Of a stretch of 64,000 nt of DNA, positions 63,185 through 64,000 are shown piece after piece (position 1 is the stretch's first letter; every line of letters starts with the position of its first letter). The DNA is from Hemicentrotus pulcherrimus (Eukaryota; Echinodermata; Echinoidea; Camarodonta; Strongylocentrotidae). The notes below the pieces were generated by a model, which was not told the origin of the DNA, searched no databases, and was given only the letters and a program-made list of their open reading frames with translations. The stretch lies in NCBI GenBank assembly GCA_003118195.1, contig BEXV01000030.1:179210-243209 (forward strand), given 5' to 3'. Both the position numbers and the translations under genes were made by a program.

Positions 63185-63279
63185 TGGTGTATTTATTTAG
63201 AATATATCGTGCATCAAAGGCCTAGTAACACCCTGCCTACATTGATATTTGCGTTTTATATGCACAAATTACTTGTTAA

Positions 63280-63320
63280 GCAAAGTGTGACTGGGCCTAA
63301 AAGCCCAAGTCGCACTCTGC
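63280..63320 (+). repeat. Inverted repeat / stem-loop
   Basis: The arms GCAAAGTGTGACTGGGC and GCCCAAGTCGCACTCTGC pair with one mismatch, one GU wobble and one bulge around the loop CTAAAA. It is either a small RNA hairpin or the end of an old palindromic element. Confidence 0.6.
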
Positions 63321-63400
63321 CGATTTCTTAATTAAAATATAAGTTTTGGTTATGGAAATTGTTTATTTAACATATTGCACGCTAAAAGATCGTGAAGGGA

Positions 63401-63883
63401 AAGTCCACCCTGATATCAATTGTTTTATATAGAAGCAGAAAAATGAGAGAAACCAATCGGTGAAAGTTTGAAGGAAAACAAGAAAGTAATGGATTTTTGA
63501 AGGTACAACTTATAAATCACACAAATTGGCACCTCTGTGGAGTAACTTTTCGAGTTTTCCTCCCATTTGCCCCATACTAAATATCTTCAAAAATGTGTAT
63601 TTCCCTTAAGAAATAATCATACATTCACCCTAAATATAATTATTGCAAAAGTTTCATACAACCCCTGTATGAAACATGTCAATTCCATCAATAACCAAGA
63701 AAATGAAAGTTTATGAAATTTTCTGTTGAGCAAATTGGAGAGAGGCTCACAAGAAACGTCAGTATTGCACTAATAACAACCCAAAACAAAATCATAACTT
63801 TCCTATTTTGAATTGGATATTGCTCAAACTTTCACTCCTTTGTTTCTGCTTTTATTAAAACCGAGTTGAAATCTGGTGGACTT
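63401..63883. mobile_element. MITE-like element with imperfect terminal inverted repeats
   Basis: The left end reads AAGTCCACCCTGATATCAA. The right end, read in reverse complement, gives AAGTCCACCAGATTTCAACT. The match continues imperfectly for about 65 bases, including GTTTTA, AAGCAGAAA and GTGAAAGTTTGA. The length is 483 bases and there is no open frame, typical of a non-autonomous DNA transposon. Target-site duplications are not clear. I associate this family with echinoderm genomes, from memory only. Confidence 0.75.
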
Positions 63884-63985
63884 ACTATTTAAGAAATGTG
63901 AAATCATCTTCTTCCCACCAAATAACAGAAATATAGATTATGTTAACCCTATTCCCATTGGGTTATTTTGATCACTAGAGTCCAT

Positions 63986-64000
63986 GGGGGGGGGGGGGGG
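63986..64000. repeat. Poly-G run at the window end (at least 15 bases)
   Basis: A homopolymer reaching the last base of the window. Confidence 0.95.

Larger units (their letters stand above)
61611..63400. other. Downstream flanking DNA
   Basis: No gene is supported. It contains a GA-rich tract (63033-63184) and a hairpin (63280-63320). The rest is AT-rich DNA without recognisable elements. Confidence 0.6.

Overview
The window is nuclear DNA from an animal with large introns. It is AT-rich and mostly non-coding, with many CT/GA microsatellites, G or C homopolymer runs and two tRNA-derived SINEs. One short inverted-repeat transposon lies near the right end. The combination of SINE types, the inverted-repeat element and the coding sequence suggests an invertebrate deuterostome, most likely an echinoderm such as a sea urchin. 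That placement is an inference. A 551-base run of N and three single N bases show that this is a draft assembly.

One protein-coding gene is recognisable, on the + strand: the 3' part of a PDZ-domain RING-finger E3 ligase of the PDZRN3/PDZRN4 (LNX3/LNX4) family. Seven exons can be placed with GT/AG boundaries and compatible phases: 12187-12470, 15460-15604, 19745-19837, 30492-30554, 30787-30885, 50360-50470 and 56365-58101. They encode, in order: the end of PDZ1; a linker with a TQT motif; an acidic linker; PDZ2, split over three exons; a conserved helical linker; and a long final exon. The final exon has a conserved DSG/acidic segment, a Ser/Arg- and Gln-rich low-complexity centre, a highly conserved C-terminal block and a C-terminal PDZ ligand (TMV). 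The RING, the zinc fingers and the start of PDZ1 must lie left of this window. I see no exon in 1-12186.

The most notable observation is that this well-conserved reading frame carries two in-frame stop codons: TGA at 12289-12291, just after PDZ1, and TAA at 57862-57864, 78 codons before the natural end. Family-like sequence continues in the same frame beyond both. The exon phases mean that skipping the TGA exon would break the frame. Sequence errors, a null allele, a very young pseudogene or stop recoding could each explain this. The first two seem most likely, and the sequence alone cannot decide.

Layout: 1-12186 is intron or upstream sequence. 12187-58101 is the exon-intron region, with introns of 2989, 4140, 10654, 232, 19474 and 5894 bases. 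58102 to about 61.6 kb may be 3' UTR, with a good polyadenylation signal at 61584. 61.6-64 kb is flanking DNA with a GA-rich tract, a hairpin and a MITE-like element. Several introns and the 3' flank hold small islands richer in palindromes and transcription-factor-like sites, which are candidate cis-regulatory elements. No other protein-coding gene, functional tRNA or rRNA gene, or CRISPR array can be supported.
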